From Trachythela sp. YZ-2020 (Eukaryota; Cnidaria; Anthozoa; Malacalcyonacea; Clavulariidae): a stretch of DNA of 64,000 nt. Below are positions 1 through 11,373 of this stretch, in pieces (the first letter of the stretch is position 1; each line of letters starts with the position of its first letter). The position numbers and the translations under genes were made by a program. The stretch spans positions 8,345,501 to 8,409,500 of the forward strand of contig JADLSH010000393.1 in assembly GCA_016169945.1 (NCBI GenBank). Direction: 5' to 3'. Below the pieces are notes generated by a model that did not search any database, was not told the origin of the DNA, and saw only the letters and a list, made by a program, of their open reading frames with translations.

Positions 1-55
1 ATCAACCCAAAACCCCACACTAATCCTAACCTCAACTCTAACCCTAGAAAGTCTA
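1..55. repeat. Degenerate CCCTAA-like short repeat
   Basis: Imperfect reiterations of CCCTAA, CCCAAA and CCTAAC variants. They resemble those at 1084-1161 and look like decayed simple repeat rather than a true telomere, because the units are irregular. Confidence 0.45.
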
Positions 56-606
56 ATAAAATGCTGAGCATACATGTCGTTTGGTCTCAACAGTCAATTT
101 TATATCATGGCCTACTAGCGGCCATTTTGAAAAGTTTATGTTTATATGGTGAATTAAACAGCTTCGTAAGTATTGTGTACACAAGATATAAAGCACAAAA
201 GTAATCCATTGTTTGTTTTATATACAACAGGATTTAGTATCCTCATGAGATGAAATCATGACAAACACAAGGTTGATAACTTATTAAGTCAACTTCGCAT
301 GCGATGATGCGAACTACATGTTAAACAAACAATTGCACAATAGCTATAAAATACTGAATAACTACAAATGTTATTTATAAAACATAAAGTAACAACTTAC
401 ATTAAACTTGTCACTTTTCCAATTTCCACGCAAGTTTTCTGCATTCGACTCTGCATCTTTCCCAAGACAATTCAAACACACGTGTGAATGTGCAATAGAG
501 CGCATGCGCGACGAGCGCTTTACGAACGGTCGCCACTTGTTTCCATCTACCAAACTGACGTTACGTCATTTTTTCAACTTTGAAGTAAAGTTAAAAACTT
601 TGTAGG
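56..606. other. No gene recognised
   Basis: AT-rich single-copy-looking sequence. The short open frames here carry no recognisable motif. I see no RNA gene, splice-supported exon or clear element boundary. Confidence 0.4.
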
Positions 607-653
607 TAAATATCTAGATTTTGTTGGCATCTCACTCGATTGAATAATAATTG

Positions 654-812
654 AAGGGTTTTGTAGATGGAAAATTATTGAGTGTAAATTATATACATTT
701 ATTAGACCTAACCAGGAACAGCTGCGAAAAATGCAACTATAGGCCCTGGAAGGAATCGAATCTGCGATTCCGGTGCAGCGCTCTAACCAACTGACCTACA
801 GAGTCCAGTTGT
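654..812 (-). mobile_element. tRNA-derived SINE copy (minus)
   Basis: Read on the minus strand, this has a tRNA-like head with an A box (TAGGTCAGTTGG variant) and a B box (GATTCGATTCC), followed by the family tail CTATAGTTGCATTTTTCGC and GTTCCTGGTTAGGTCTAATA. Dispersed copies with the same tail at 908-1078, 4092-4221 and 7483-7606 show it is a retroposon and not a working tRNA gene. Confidence 0.65.
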
Positions 813-907
813 CGAGCTCTAACGCCAAGTTCATGTATGTATACTAGGGTACTACCATGTTAAGTTGTGGGTAAATATCTAGATTTTGTTGGCATCTCAC
901 TCGATTG

Positions 908-1078
908 CGATGCCAACGGACTCTGTAGCTCAGTTGGTTAGAGCGCTGTACAGGAATCGCAGGCCGCAGATTCAATTCCTTCCAGGGACCTATAGTTGCA
1001 TTTTTCGCAGCTGTTCCTGGTTAGGTCTAATAAATGTATATAATTTACACTCAATAATTTTCCATCTACAAAACCCTT
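908..1078 (+). mobile_element. tRNA-derived SINE copy (plus)
   Basis: The A box TAGCTCAGTTGG and B box GATTCAATTCC lie in a tRNA-like head at 913-990, followed by the shared tail. The anticodon arm is degraded and lacks the usual U33, so it is not called as a tRNA. It is the inverse partner of the copy at 654-812. Confidence 0.7.
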
Positions 1079-1083
1079 AAAAA

Positions 1084-1161
1084 CTTTGTAACTGACCCTA
1101 ACCCTAAAACCAACCCTAACCCTGTAACCCAACCCAAAACCTAAACCTAACCCTAACCAAA
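1084..1161. repeat. CCCTAA-like degenerate simple repeat
   Basis: CCCTAACCCTAAAACCAACC-type runs sit immediately after the SINE pair. The irregular spacing makes a functional telomere tract unlikely. Confidence 0.6.
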
Positions 1162-1875
1162 TTGATGAAGAAAAATAAAAAACCCGAATATGAAAATCTT
1201 TGAAAATCGGGAAAATTGCGTAACGTCAGTTTGATAGATGGAAACAAGTGAAAACCTTTACGAACATTCGCACAGCTCGACAACTTTATCTAATTTTGAT
1301 AATTTATTGTGATTCTTTTCTTCGACTCCTCGCCTATTTCAGGCAAATAAGTGTTTCTTCATCACTATTTCTGACAAAATCTGGCAACTACTGAGATTGT
1401 TCTGTTTAAAAATATATTAAAGGAAAATTGGCGATATTTTTTCGCCACACAGGCCAACTTCGAGGCAGGCCTCAATTAAAGCTGAAAATCCAGTAACCAC
1501 AAAGCAAACAAATATGCTTTTAATTTCCCGACTTTGGTCTAAAACTGTAGGGAAAACATTATGGAGGCAGGGGCGCACATTTCCAAAAAGTTTCGGGGGT
1601 GTCCATTGTTCAGGGACCGACTTTTTATATTTGTTTGACCACATCAAAACATGTATTACGAGTTAATGTAAAAAATATGTGCAGTGCTAGGGGTGTAGAA
1701 GGATTGTTAAAACTTATATAGGAGGCCGACTCCCAGGAGGCGCCACCATGGTTGGCGCGGACGGAGAAAATTTTGAAAAACTTGAGTCTGTAGATCGTCG
1801 GATTGTCACACCCCCCCCCCCCACACCCACACCCCCTAATGGGCGCCACTGTATGGAGGGGGCATTAGAGTAAAA
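1162..1875. other. No gene recognised; poly-C tract
   Basis: Unremarkable sequence with a homopolymeric C run near 1810-1822 followed by CACACCCAC repeats. No coding motif or element boundary was found. Confidence 0.4.
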
Positions 1876-2022
1876 ATATCATGATGTCGTTATATCATTC
1901 CATTATATCATTCCATTATATCGTGTTGTAATATCATTATGTCGTGTCAACATGCCATCATGTCGTGTTATCATGCCATTATGTCGTGTTATCATGTCAT
2001 TATGTCGTGTTATCATGTCATT
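1876..2022. repeat. Minisatellite of TCATTATGTCGTGTTA-type units
   Basis: Units of about 10 and 20 bases built from ATGTCGTG, TTATCATG and TCATTATG recur through this stretch and then run into GCGACTTTACGCAA. The same unit next to the inverse of that flank (TTGCGTAAAGTCGC) recurs at about 45237-45345, so both belong to one repeat family in opposite orientations. Confidence 0.7.
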
Positions 2023-2656
2023 AGCGACTTTACGCAAGGAGGAAGGGAGATCTGGACGACGGCGTTCATACCGAAAAGGACTGGGAGGAAAACATACCCC
2101 GTCCAGTGTCACGTCGACATCATTTCTACATTACGCAAACTCACAAACTTCATAGGACGACGGCGGTTTTTATAGTTTAGCGTTATACATTATTTAACTT
2201 TTGGTAACCTTTCCTTAACTGTTTGTATAACTACACGCTTGTTTAAGCGAAAACTGGTCTCTGCAATGAATTCCTTCAGGGAAGTTCGAAATATTTTGCT
2301 TCTAGCTCGTAGTGAAAATTTAATAAATGACGATGATCTTGTGCTCTTATATGACTTGAACACTTCAAACAACATTGATTTGCCTTACTGGTCCTACAAC
2401 GAGTTTGACCTTGATTTACTGAGCGACGATGAATGCAAGTCGGAATTTAGATTTCTAAAAAAACGACATTTATCATCTCGCAGAAATTTTCAGAAATGAT
2501 AGTGGTATGTTGGCAGAGACTGGTTTACTTGGTGATTTGCCATGATATGTATGCTTGGTCAATCATTGTGTGTGTGCCCTATAAGTGTGCATATGCAACG
2601 CTCATTCAAAGGCCCTGAATTAACCCGTCTACAAAAAGAGTATGATCCGCCATGAG

Positions 2657-4961
2657 TAGCCTCCTCCGCAGGCATCGCCTTAAAATTGGCGGGCAGAAAT
2701 TATTTGCTGGAAGAAAAAAAATTAGTGTCGATGCCTGCCAAAACCCGAAGACTTTGGACCGGTCATGTTACCCTTATGGACCGGTCATGTTACCCCCACC
2801 CCCCACGGGATATTTTGTTCATATATTAAAACTAAAGAGAAATGTCAAAAGCTGTGTTACCCTCACTCTCACGGGATAATTATTTGTTCATAAAAACAAC
2901 TGCAAAATTATAAACGTTCGCCAGAATACTGTAACATTTGCCTAATATCAGGAAGTGTTCAATGATTATAAATAGAGCCATTGTAATATATTAGAATGTT
3001 ACAATCAAAATTATTCTATGGCATGTATAATCAAATGCATGTTTGGACTGGATATGCCTACTTTCATAAAATAGCAAATAGTCTTCTGTTATAAATAAAA
3101 CATGAGCAGTCGATCTTATATAGAAACTCTAGTCGAAGGCGAGCGTTTGTATATCAGATAAAGATCGGATGCGAATGTTTTATCGAACTTAAAAAACGAC
3201 CCATCTTGTGGTTCATTGGCGAAGTAATTTTAAAAAGAAACATTGTATAAGCCGAGAAAATCAAAGCATGAAGTTTATGTAAATCAGGACAAACTTTATC
3301 TGATTTACAAACATTGATTAAACATTCTTTTCTTTTGAATGTTCTTCATGAATTATTAATGAGTTTTTAAAGTCTATTATTGAACTCTGAACATGTGGTG
3401 CAATTAAGTGTTTATGATCAAACTACCTGAAAAATGCAACAAGAAATTCAACATTGCAAGGGAAGGCTGTTTGCATGGAAGTTAGTGACTATTAACTTCT
3501 AGATGAATTTCACTAACTTCCAGATAAATGGCTCAAGATTGGTAGTTTAATCCTAAAGACCCAATTAAAGCTTACTTAATACTATTAATTTAGTACTGCC
3601 TGTTGTAAGGTAGGTCATACAACTTTTATACCCAGCTGGCTGTTTATAATAGCTAGATCAATGTTTTCAATTTCAATGGCTGCATGCCCATGTGTTAAAA
3701 TATGATGCAGGCTATATGCTGAACAGAAAATTGAAACTGTTCAGGCAGCAACAAGTTTGCCATACACATAATGACTGCTAAGATATTCCATAAACTATAA
3801 AGGATACATTATTATTTAATTATGGCCATGTTGGCAAAGATCTTGCTTCACTACTTGCCAGATTTAGCTATTTTGGCAACAAATACCAGACAAGGTTTTT
3901 CTCTGCTGGTATTATGGTTCTTGCCTTATTTGTTGTCAAAAATATATTTTTTATTTGAATCATTTTTCTTGTTATTAAAATTGACATGCTAGATAGCACA
4001 ATTTTGTCCTCATTTCTTACATTTGGCATACATTATATTGAATACTGGGTTTGGTGGATAATCCAAGTGAGTATATATATACACAATTTAAGACCTAACC
4101 AGGAACGGTTGCGAAAAATGCAACACTAGGTCCTCTGGCAGGAATTGAACCCACGACCCTGCGAAGGCGGTGCAGCTCTCTAACCAACTGAGCTACAGAG
4201 GCCAGTTGCTGAGCTGTAACCGTAAGTTCTGTATATATAGGTTATCGGGTGTGCGGGTTGTGATAAGGTAAACTTCAAAGATTTTTTTTGCACTATATTG
4301 ACTTGTACAGTTGTACTATGATACTTTCATTTTAATAATGAATTAACCCACTTTCCATCTTCTTAGAAACCAAAAACTGTACATAGCAAATGATACTATA
4401 TTAAGAAATTGTGCCTGCCATGCAAATAGAAAGAAAGAAAAATAGAAAATTCCCCTTGTGGTTTGAATTGGTTTCTATGTATATGAAGCAATCAGAGTAG
4501 ACAGACTGCCACAGTAGAGTTTTTAATATATATGGCACAAACTATATAATTATGTGATTCATAAAAAAATTATAATTTAAAATTTAATGATTATCATTGT
4601 ATAGAAATACCAAATCTACCTTTTAATATGCTTGTTAATAAAAGATTTACAGCATCAAATATATATAGCATGCGTATACAGTACACGAAAAATTACCGAC
4701 AAACATTCTAAAACCTTTAAAACCTCAACCAAGTCTTTTATACATACTGAACTTAAAGATTAAATAAATTCTCCACTCCATGCAATCCGCCATTTTGAAT
4801 TTCAGAATCCTCCCCACGTGCCTACCCTGAAGACAAAAATCGCTGCGCAAGCAAGATGCGCAAAACGGCTCAACCATGTCGGGTTTTGGCAGGCATCTCC
4901 CCGACTTTCTACCTGACGCAACCTACCCCGGGGATCCAAGAGATGCCTGCGGAGGAGGCTA
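2657..4961. mobile_element. Non-autonomous DNA transposon, 9-bp TSD, Mutator-like candidate
   Basis: The ends carry a perfect 20-bp inverted repeat, TAGCCTCCTCCGCAGGCATC. A second conserved inverted block, GATGCCTGCCAAAACCCGA, lies about 85-90 bases in from each end (2730-2748 and 4879-4897). The 9-bp sequence CGCCATGAG flanks it exactly at 2648-2656 and 4962-4970. Removing the insert restores colinearity with the related transposase at 53 kb, so this is a genuine insertion. No transposase is encoded. A 9-bp TSD is typical of Mutator-like elements, hence the tentative class. A SINE lies inside it. Confidence 0.8.
4092..4221 (-). mobile_element. tRNA-derived SINE copy (minus)
   Basis: On the minus strand, CCTCTGTAGCTCAGTTGG (A box) and GGGTTCAATTCC (B box) sit in a tRNA-like fold closed by CCTCTG/CAGAGG, followed by the tail GTTGCATTTTTCGCAACCG and TTCCTGGTTAGGTC shared with the copies near 1 kb. 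It is inserted inside the 2657-4961 transposon. Confidence 0.65.
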
Positions 4962-5187
4962 CGCCATGAGTAGAGTTAGGGTATCAGTTGAGTGGGTGTT
5001 CGGCGATATTGCAAATTATTTTTCCTTTGTTGATTTTAAAAAGAAATTGAAAATTGGTTTAAGTGCTGTCGGGAAAATGTACTTGGTTTGTGCATTGCTT
5101 ACAAATGCCCGAACATGCATTTACAAGTCAGTAACATGGTCCTTTTTTGGATTGGACCCACCAGAATTAGAAGTTTATTTCCAATGA

Positions 5188-5864
5188 AAAACGTCAAAGT
5201 GTTTATTTAATTTCATCTCACTCTACAAGTACATACTATCTGAATGTTCGTTGATTGACAAAAACAGGTAAAACCTGATTTAATTATCAATGCTAGTTCT
5301 AGAATATTAACTTTATTCTTAATCATGGGTACCAAAAGCAGAGGAGTAGTAAGACCCCCACACTATGTGTGTTTCTTAATTAATAAGGTAAATTGAAATT
5401 TTAATGAGGTTTGAAAAGGACATCATTAGCTGATAACCGTTATCAGACCCTGAACCCTAACTCTGATTACTACCTATTTGTGGTCACACCCACTCACAAA
5501 CCTCATACTTCATGAATTTTCCAATGCCTAATTAATTATTGGTCTGCCATAGTGCCGGGGGTACTAGTACTCCGGGATTGTAAAACGTAACTAGTTAGAT
5601 AAAATATAATCAGTTGTTCCAAAAAGGATCCGTACACCCTAGAATGGAGATTTGAACCATGCAGGGTGAGTCTGAAACCAACTAATACTACTACATAAAA
5701 TGCACCGGGACATCCAAATAGGGGTGTGGATGTTTTCCGGAATGATCCAGACGTATAATACCTAATAACACAACAGTTTCAAGCTGTGTATTACTGCAAT
5801 ACTTTATTTAAGTTAGAAAATTATTAAGGTGCACTGGAGTTTAAAAATACTCTAAGGACATATA
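5188..5864. other. No gene recognised
   Basis: AT-rich sequence after the transposase C-terminus. No coding motif, exon or clear element end could be assigned. Confidence 0.4.
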
Positions 5865-7145
5865 GATAGATAGATAGAAACTTTATTTTAAGAGGGTGAC
5901 ACATAATAGTGCGAACACTAATAACCTAGTGGCCCTCTTTCAGTAGAATATTAAGTATTTACAAGATTACAAAATTAAGATATATGAATCCGGAATATAT
6001 TTACAATAATAGGGGTAAATTTAAATATCAAATGTTGCAATGTCTTGCTGTTGATTAAAAATATTTACAAACAATGCTTTCTTAAACGTATTTACTGAAG
6101 TGCCAGATCTAATTTCATGCGAAAGACTATTCCAATATTTCATAGTGCTCACAGAGAAAGTACGTCCACCTTCAGTAACCATATTATATCGAGGTGCTGT
6201 AAAAATACAATGTGCATTGCGAGTTCTTCTATTATGGTGATCACTGTTGAGAGGTAATATATCATTTAGATAATCAGGGCATTCGTTATGACAACGTTTA
6301 TTAGCGACTATACATTTGCGTATTTCAGCTTCGCGATAGAAGGGAATCCATTTTAGACGGTTAAAGAGGTCGACAGATTGATGTTGTGGATGAGCATCTA
6401 GGATGATACGTGCAGCTCTTTTCTGGAGTTTAAGTAGCTTAAATAGATTATTTTTGCTACAGTTTGACCAAGTAATTGCAGCATATAAAAATAGAGGTTT
6501 GATCATAGTTGAGTAAAATAGCAAACGTTCGTCCATAGGCAGATACGATTTAATAGTTTTCAGTATTCCTAGACGTTTAGAGATCTTGCTACAAAGGGAG
6601 TCAACGTACAGATCAAAAGACAGATTCTCATCAAGAACTATTCCTAAGAGTTTCGCGTTGTTACATTGCTCTAGTGCAGTTCCGTTAGTTTTCACGTTAA
6701 GGCGCAGTACAGGTGGAGATAACATGTTGTGCAAGCGTTTTCCCGAAATCAGCAAAGTTTTAGTTTTTGCAGCATTAAGTGGTAGCTTGTTTTCTTTGGC
6801 CCAGTCATCAACCTGTGAAGCAGATGCTGACAATTTTTCATTAAATTCACCAACTCCGGTAAACATCGATGACTCCACTATAGTAGTGTCGTCTGCAAAA
6901 ATATCAAGGCGAGAGTTGACGTGTAGAGGGAGGTCATTAATGAAGATCACAAACAGGAGAGGACCCAGAATTGAACTTTGTGGAATACCATCTGTGATGA
7001 TTGTTGTTGTTGTTACCTCATTATTTATAACAACATACTGCCGACGTTGAAACAAGTAAGATTGGAACTATTTTAAGGAGTTATTGTCAAAGCCATAAAG
7101 TTCAAGTTTGCGCTGGAGAATTTCATGGTCTACCATATCGATGGA
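5865..7145 (-). pseudogene. Non-LTR retrotransposon 3' part: RT C-terminal half
   Basis: The minus-strand frame from about 7145 to 6021 encodes the second half of a CR1/Jockey-type reverse transcriptase. It starts near IDMVDHEIL (motif A remnant), then GIPQSSILGPLLFVIFINDL (motif B, with Ser replacing the usual Gly of PQGS), FADDT (catalytic motif C), and thumb motifs LGIVLDENLSF and LQKRAARIILDA. An in-frame TAG interrupts it at 7068-7070 where a Trp codon would be expected. The 3' end on the minus strand is a short TATC-type tandem repeat at 5865-5880. The element is 5'-truncated at about 7145, has no endonuclease, and is dead. Confidence 0.85.
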
Positions 7146-7482
7146 GAATCTCATCTCATGGAGGATGTCTACATGCTCCAATGCCTTGTATTTGGCACCC
7201 AATCAAATAAAAACAAAAGTATCTTGGACAGCTTACAAAGAAGTCATTAAACAATATTTTCTTTGTACTTTTGTATGAGGATAATATAAGTTTTGGTTTG
7301 AAGAAACACCACATATATATAATTTATTAACCCATTGAAGCGCAAGACTCTCCCCTTGACAAGCAAAATTGTCTGAGATTAGACAGAAGAAAATAATAAA
7401 GTAGGGCGCATTGCTGCTTAATGGGTAAATAAATATACAAGGCTAGCTATAGTACATCAAGTAGCAAAACAAAACAACAAAC
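7146..7482. other. No gene recognised
   Basis: Sequence between the truncated retrotransposon and a SINE tail. Nothing recognisable. Confidence 0.35.
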
Positions 7483-7606
7483 GCCAGGGACCTATAGTTG
7501 CATTTTTCGTAGCTGTTCCTGGTTAGGTCTAATAAATGTATATAATTTTCACTCAATAATTACCCTTCAATTATTATTCAATCGAGTGAGATGCCACCAA
7601 AATCTT
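7483..7606 (+). mobile_element. SINE tail fragment
   Basis: Contains CCAGGGACCTATAGTTGCA, GCTGTTCCTGGTTAGGTC and the terminal ATCGAGTGAGATGCCA block shared with the copies near 0.65-1.08 kb, but not the tRNA-like head. It is a 5'-truncated copy of the same family. Confidence 0.65.
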
Positions 7607-7654
7607 GATAAAATGTAATGAACGTTGGCTTAGCACAAATGTCACTTAAATTAG

Positions 7655-8427
7655 TTACAATCTTTGTCTAATTTTTTTCATGCTTTGCATCATCTGTATC
7701 ATCATAATCATCATCTGATTGTTTTGTTGCATCTGCTCTTGCTGAAGTTCAGCTTGTTTCTGCATTTGGCATTGCATTGATTGCTGCACATCAGTAAAAT
7801 ATTTCAAAAGTTCACTTTGTTGCTGTCTCATCGCCGTCTGTTCTTCAAATTGTTTTTCTTGTTCTTTCTTCTTCAATTGCAACTCTTCTTTCTTGAACTC
7901 TATATCCATCTCTGCTTTCTCTTTGAGGTACAACAGTGTGGCTGAGCCTGATCGTCTAGTCTCCCTGGTCTTTGGACTTTCATCATCCTCTTCACTATTT
8001 TCTGCTTTTCTCTTTTTGGTTTCTCAAAATGTTTCTAAGGATTGTAGTCTCATTTCCTCGGCAGTCTTCTTGTATTTGTCAAGCTTTTTACTTTTCTCTT
8101 CATCTTCCTGGGAGTCATCTCCATTTCTAGTTCCCTTTCAATTATATCTTCTAGAGCTTGTTCTACTAGAGTCAAATCTGGAGGGGCAATTCCAGGTGCA
8201 TTTTCTTCAGCTCGCATTTTAGCCTGAAATTTTTTCCTAATTGTTTTAAACCTATCCCTGATAGCTCTTTGATCCACTTTCATCTGCAGAGAAGTCATTT
8301 TGTTCAGCTCTTCTGCCACGTTACTCCAAGCACTGCCACTCTGATTAGTCCTCGGTCTGAAACGGAATGTTTCAGTCACCAGGATTTGCATGTATAGTAC
8401 ATCATCTTGTTCTTGTGTCCAAATCAT
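7655..8427 (-). pseudogene. Myb/SANT-like accessory gene of a PIF/Harbinger element
   Basis: The N-terminal part (8427-8050, 125 aa) is a Myb/SANT-like domain: WTQEQDDVLYMQIL, WSNVAEELN, and RDRFKTIRKKF with basic residues. After a frameshift near 8075 and a TGA near 8030, the frame continues as a charged linker and a Gln/Met-rich coiled coil (7933-7655). The order matches the Myb-like gene at 54258-56061. Harbinger elements typically encode such a DNA-binding partner beside the transposase. The breaks make this copy non-functional. Another Harbinger element begins 23 bases upstream of its start. Confidence 0.7.
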
Positions 8428-8688
8428 TGGAGATGCCCTAAAAACATGTACGCCTGTATTCTAAAAGCTTACTCACACTCACACTCAATGAGAGGAGCCT
8501 TAAGATCCGTATGTGTAACTCAGCACTCAATGAGTATTCATTCACTCTCAATGAGTGGGAAGATACACTTGCACTCCAAACATTCACAAACTGCACTCAC
8601 TCCCGAAATAGAGGTCGAGTGTGAGTGGAGTTTGAGTGTGGGACATACCTCCCTTGAACCACACTCGCATGAAATAGTGAGAAACAAC

Positions 8689-9722
8689 ATGGCGAATGTA
8701 TGGCTTGAAAGATTAGAACAATTGGATTATTTGGCACTCAATAACAGAAGGGAGATTAGAAATCATAATTTCAACTACGACATGTATGATGAGGAGCAAT
8801 TTAGAAGCAGATTTAGATTAACCAAGGATGGTTTTCGGGAGCTGTTAACCATTATAGAGGCAGATATATCTGCTCATAACGAACGAGGTAATCCAATTCC
8901 TGCAGAAATTAAGCTTTTGTTGACATTGCGATATTATGCAACTGGCACGTTTCAGGAAGCATGTGGAGACCTGTGTGATATATCTCAACCGTCTGCAAGT
9001 CGCATTATAAAGCGCGTATCTGAGGCCATTGCTAGACTAAAAACTCATTATATTTCCGACTGCTGATATGCTACCACAAATTAAACTCAAATTCTGGAGG
9101 ATATGCGCATTCCCTAATGTTATTGGGACTATGGATTGTACGCATATAAAAATTCCGAGCCCAGGAGGTGAAAACGCTGAATTGTTTCGAAATCGGAAAG
9201 GTTTTTTTTTCACTGAATGTCCAAGCAGTTTGTGGCCCAAATCTAGAGATACAAAATATTGTTGTAAGGTGGCCGGGCAGCGTGCACGACTCAAGGATAT
9301 TTGATAACAGTCGTTTGTATGCACAGTTTGAGCATGGTCATATGCAAAGCATGCTTCTCGGTGATAATGGCTATCCTTGTCGAACATATTTGATGACACC
9401 TCTATTGAACCCCCAGACACCCCCCGAACGTAGATACAATGTTTCCCATATTCGGTCACGAAATACAGTAGAGAGGATGTTCGGGGTTTGGAAAAGGTTA
9501 TTTCCCTGTCTCTCCATGTGCATTAGAACAAAACGTTCCACTACTCTTACAATAATTGTGGCCACAGCAGTCTTGTACAATTTCATAAGAGGACGAAATG
9601 ATCCTATGGAAGAAGAAAACCTGGAAGACCCTAATGAAATTCCCTTACCAGCTATGAATGACCAGATCTCCGCTCTCGGAAACGCAACACGTCGTGCTCT
9701 CATAATTCAGCACTTTACATGA
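8689..9722 (+). pseudogene. HARBI1-like PIF/Harbinger transposase, frameshifted
   Basis: The reading begins at 8689 (MANVWLERLEQL), preceded by terminal repeat sequence. Order: helical N-terminus, then PIPAEIKLLLTLRYYATGTF and CDISQPSASRIIKRV (helix-turn-helix), then the DDE nuclease. Catalytic residues are visible as TMDCTHI (Asp), LGDNGYPC (Asp) and RNTVERMFGVWKRLF (Glu). Typical context SPGGENAELFRNRKG and RWPGSVHDSRIF is present. Two frame changes are needed: one near 9050 (before LPQIKLKFWRIC) and one in a nine-T run at 9202-9210. All catalytic residues survive, so the lesions are recent or the homopolymer one may be a sequencing error. Confidence 0.88.
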
Positions 9723-10225
9723 ATTGTGCATATGTAACAGTCATTCATTTTATTATGACATTGAATACGACTTGTATTTCTGTATTACAGTATAAATAAG
9801 CAACATTAAACCCACCCAAGTCATGATTTAGACAAAGCGTCCAGTATGAAACACAAAAATCATTGCTTTTCCATGATGGAACAAATACTTGGCTTTTTAA
9901 AAGAATAGCTACTAACTATTGTGTGTCAACAGCTTATTTCAAACAGAAATGAGCGAAAACAATATGAGAACGATCCGTCTTCAGTGGCGTATCCAGTCTG
10001 ATAAATTACGAACCGCTATGCCAATTCCAAATTGTTACAATTATTCCTTTCTTTACAAATTGATTGCTTTCACGGTCAATGAACCAAATTTCGCTATTGG
10101 CATAGCGGGTCGAAATCAGCGGGCTGGCTACGCTACTGACTATCTTGTAGTATTTATCGCATTTATTGTATTTTAATATCATCACAAAAGGTGTTAGCAA
10201 TGTCAATTAACTTTCAACGTAATTA
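9723..10225. other. Untranslated interior of the Harbinger element
   Basis: AT-rich sequence between the convergent 3' ends of transposase and Myb-like gene. No further coding motif. Probably 3'UTRs. Confidence 0.4.
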
Positions 10226-11373
10226 TTATGTCAGGCATGAACCATTCACAAATACAAACAAGTCTTCATGGTACAAATGTACGTCCAAAAACAATTGTTT
10301 TACTTCCCTTCGCCGTGTAATACGCCTCGGCCGATCATCTTGAGTATTAGCCGTTCTTTTAGACGTCCAATATTGGAACTCCGCCTCAAGAACCTCCATC
10401 TCAGTTGTATGTTGTTTCTCCTGCATATCCAAACATTTTGTTTGGGCAACTGAGATTCTATTTTTTTTGTGAGACCGAGAATTCGATGATTCTTCAATAA
10501 CCTTCGATGGTTGTGATTGATGTTCGTCAGTGTTAGTTATTATTTCGCCTTCTAGGGATTCCTCGTCCTCTTCATTTTTACTGACATCTAGGTTATTTGT
10601 ACAAGATAACTGAAATATATTGGATCGTTTGATATTGTATTGCTGTAGACAGTTTTAGATGCTGACTAGTTTCATGTTTATTGATGCTGATATTATTAAC
10701 ACTGTTTTTAAAATAAAGAAATCACAGTCTGTTTTAAATACTACAGGCAACAATGAGTTGTGGGCAAGTAGGCGTATATGGAAAGTAACCTATACTATGC
10801 CCACGCTATACTTGTCATAATAAAGCGCTCATGCATGCTATTTGGTGTTTGTTATATATATCAATTCAACTACAATCTCTGTGTCGTTTTTACATCGAAT
10901 ATAGATGCACAGCAGCAACCTACTGATGTTTTTATTATGTATAGTCATCAACACTTTACAGTACATTACTGTGTATCAATACCCTTACCAGGTTCATAAT
11001 TGTCGTCATCAAATGGATTATGCAGGCTAGTCATTTGCGCTGGAATTATTGCAAGAACAGCTTCAGCATATGGATTTTTATCCGTCGAAGACGTACCACC
11101 TCCAGTCAGTTTGGCTTCTCTCTTCTCCTTTGCGATGCTTTTTTTCGCCCGAGACTTAATATTCTCCCAGCATTTCTTTATTTGTTTTGATTCACGCTTA
11201 TTGACACCCGCCTGACAGTTAAACTCTTCTGTCAGGTTTTCCCAAGCTTTATTTTTTTGTTGAATGCTTTTGTAATCGTTCCGTTTGCATTCGATGACAT
11301 TCTTTTGCTTGGCCACTAATTCTGTTATAATTGACTTCTCAAGTTCTGAAAAATACTGTCTTGTTAGGGACAT
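10226..11373 (-). CDS. Myb/SANT-like protein of the Harbinger element, two exons
   Basis: Exon 1 (about 11373-10966) encodes a Myb/SANT-like domain of the kind seen in Harbinger accessory and NAIF1-type proteins: FSELEKSIITELVAKQKNVI, WENLTEEFN and KQIKKCWENIKSRAKK. Exon 2 (about 10625-10226) continues with an acidic Ser-rich linker, KKNRISVAQTKCLDMQEKQ and an EMEVLEAEFQYW coiled coil. The intron of about 340 bases is inferred from loss of coding character and I did not fix the exact splice sites. In known Harbinger systems this partner imports the transposase and binds the element ends. Convergent with the transposase. Confidence 0.6.

Larger units (their letters stand above)
607..1078. repeat. 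Head-to-head SINE pair: large inverted repeat plus direct repeat
   Basis: About 37 bases are repeated directly at 607-643 and 871-907. From 654 to about 812 the sequence is the inverse of about 915-1078, so two copies of one repeat family face each other around a spacer of about 110 bases. The arms differ by scattered substitutions, so this is an old pair or a composite insertion. Confidence 0.8.
2239..5187 (+). pseudogene. PIF-like (DDE_Tnp_4) transposase, deleted and interrupted
   Basis: The first part (2239-2499) encodes an acidic N-terminal domain with YDLNT, PYWSYNEFDLD and DDECKSEFRF. It parallels the transposase at 52933-54014, which has YDATK, PFWRFQSFDID and DDECWAEFRF. At about 2500 the reading jumps into the middle of the protein (MLAETGLL parallels MLAQSGIL), so the central catalytic region is deleted. 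The C-terminal part (4962-5187) has VEWVFGDI, carrying the catalytic Glu, and SAVGKMYLVCALL. The gene is further split by the element at 2657-4961. The comparison is internal to this window and strong; the family assignment is from motifs. Non-functional. Confidence 0.8.

Noticed and set aside
913..990. Possible functional tRNA gene
   Set aside because: The A and B boxes are good, but the anticodon arm is degraded, there is no U33, and the sequence is part of a dispersed SINE with a shared tail in several copies.
1084..1161. Telomere or telomeric insertion
   Set aside because: The CCCTAA-like units are irregular and short; more likely a degenerate simple repeat.
4130..4205. Possible functional tRNA gene (minus)
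   Set aside because: Same SINE family tail follows it and the anticodon loop lacks U33; inserted in a transposon.
6586..7050. 154-codon plus frame
   Set aside because: Antisense of RT motifs B to D in the minus-strand retrotransposon.
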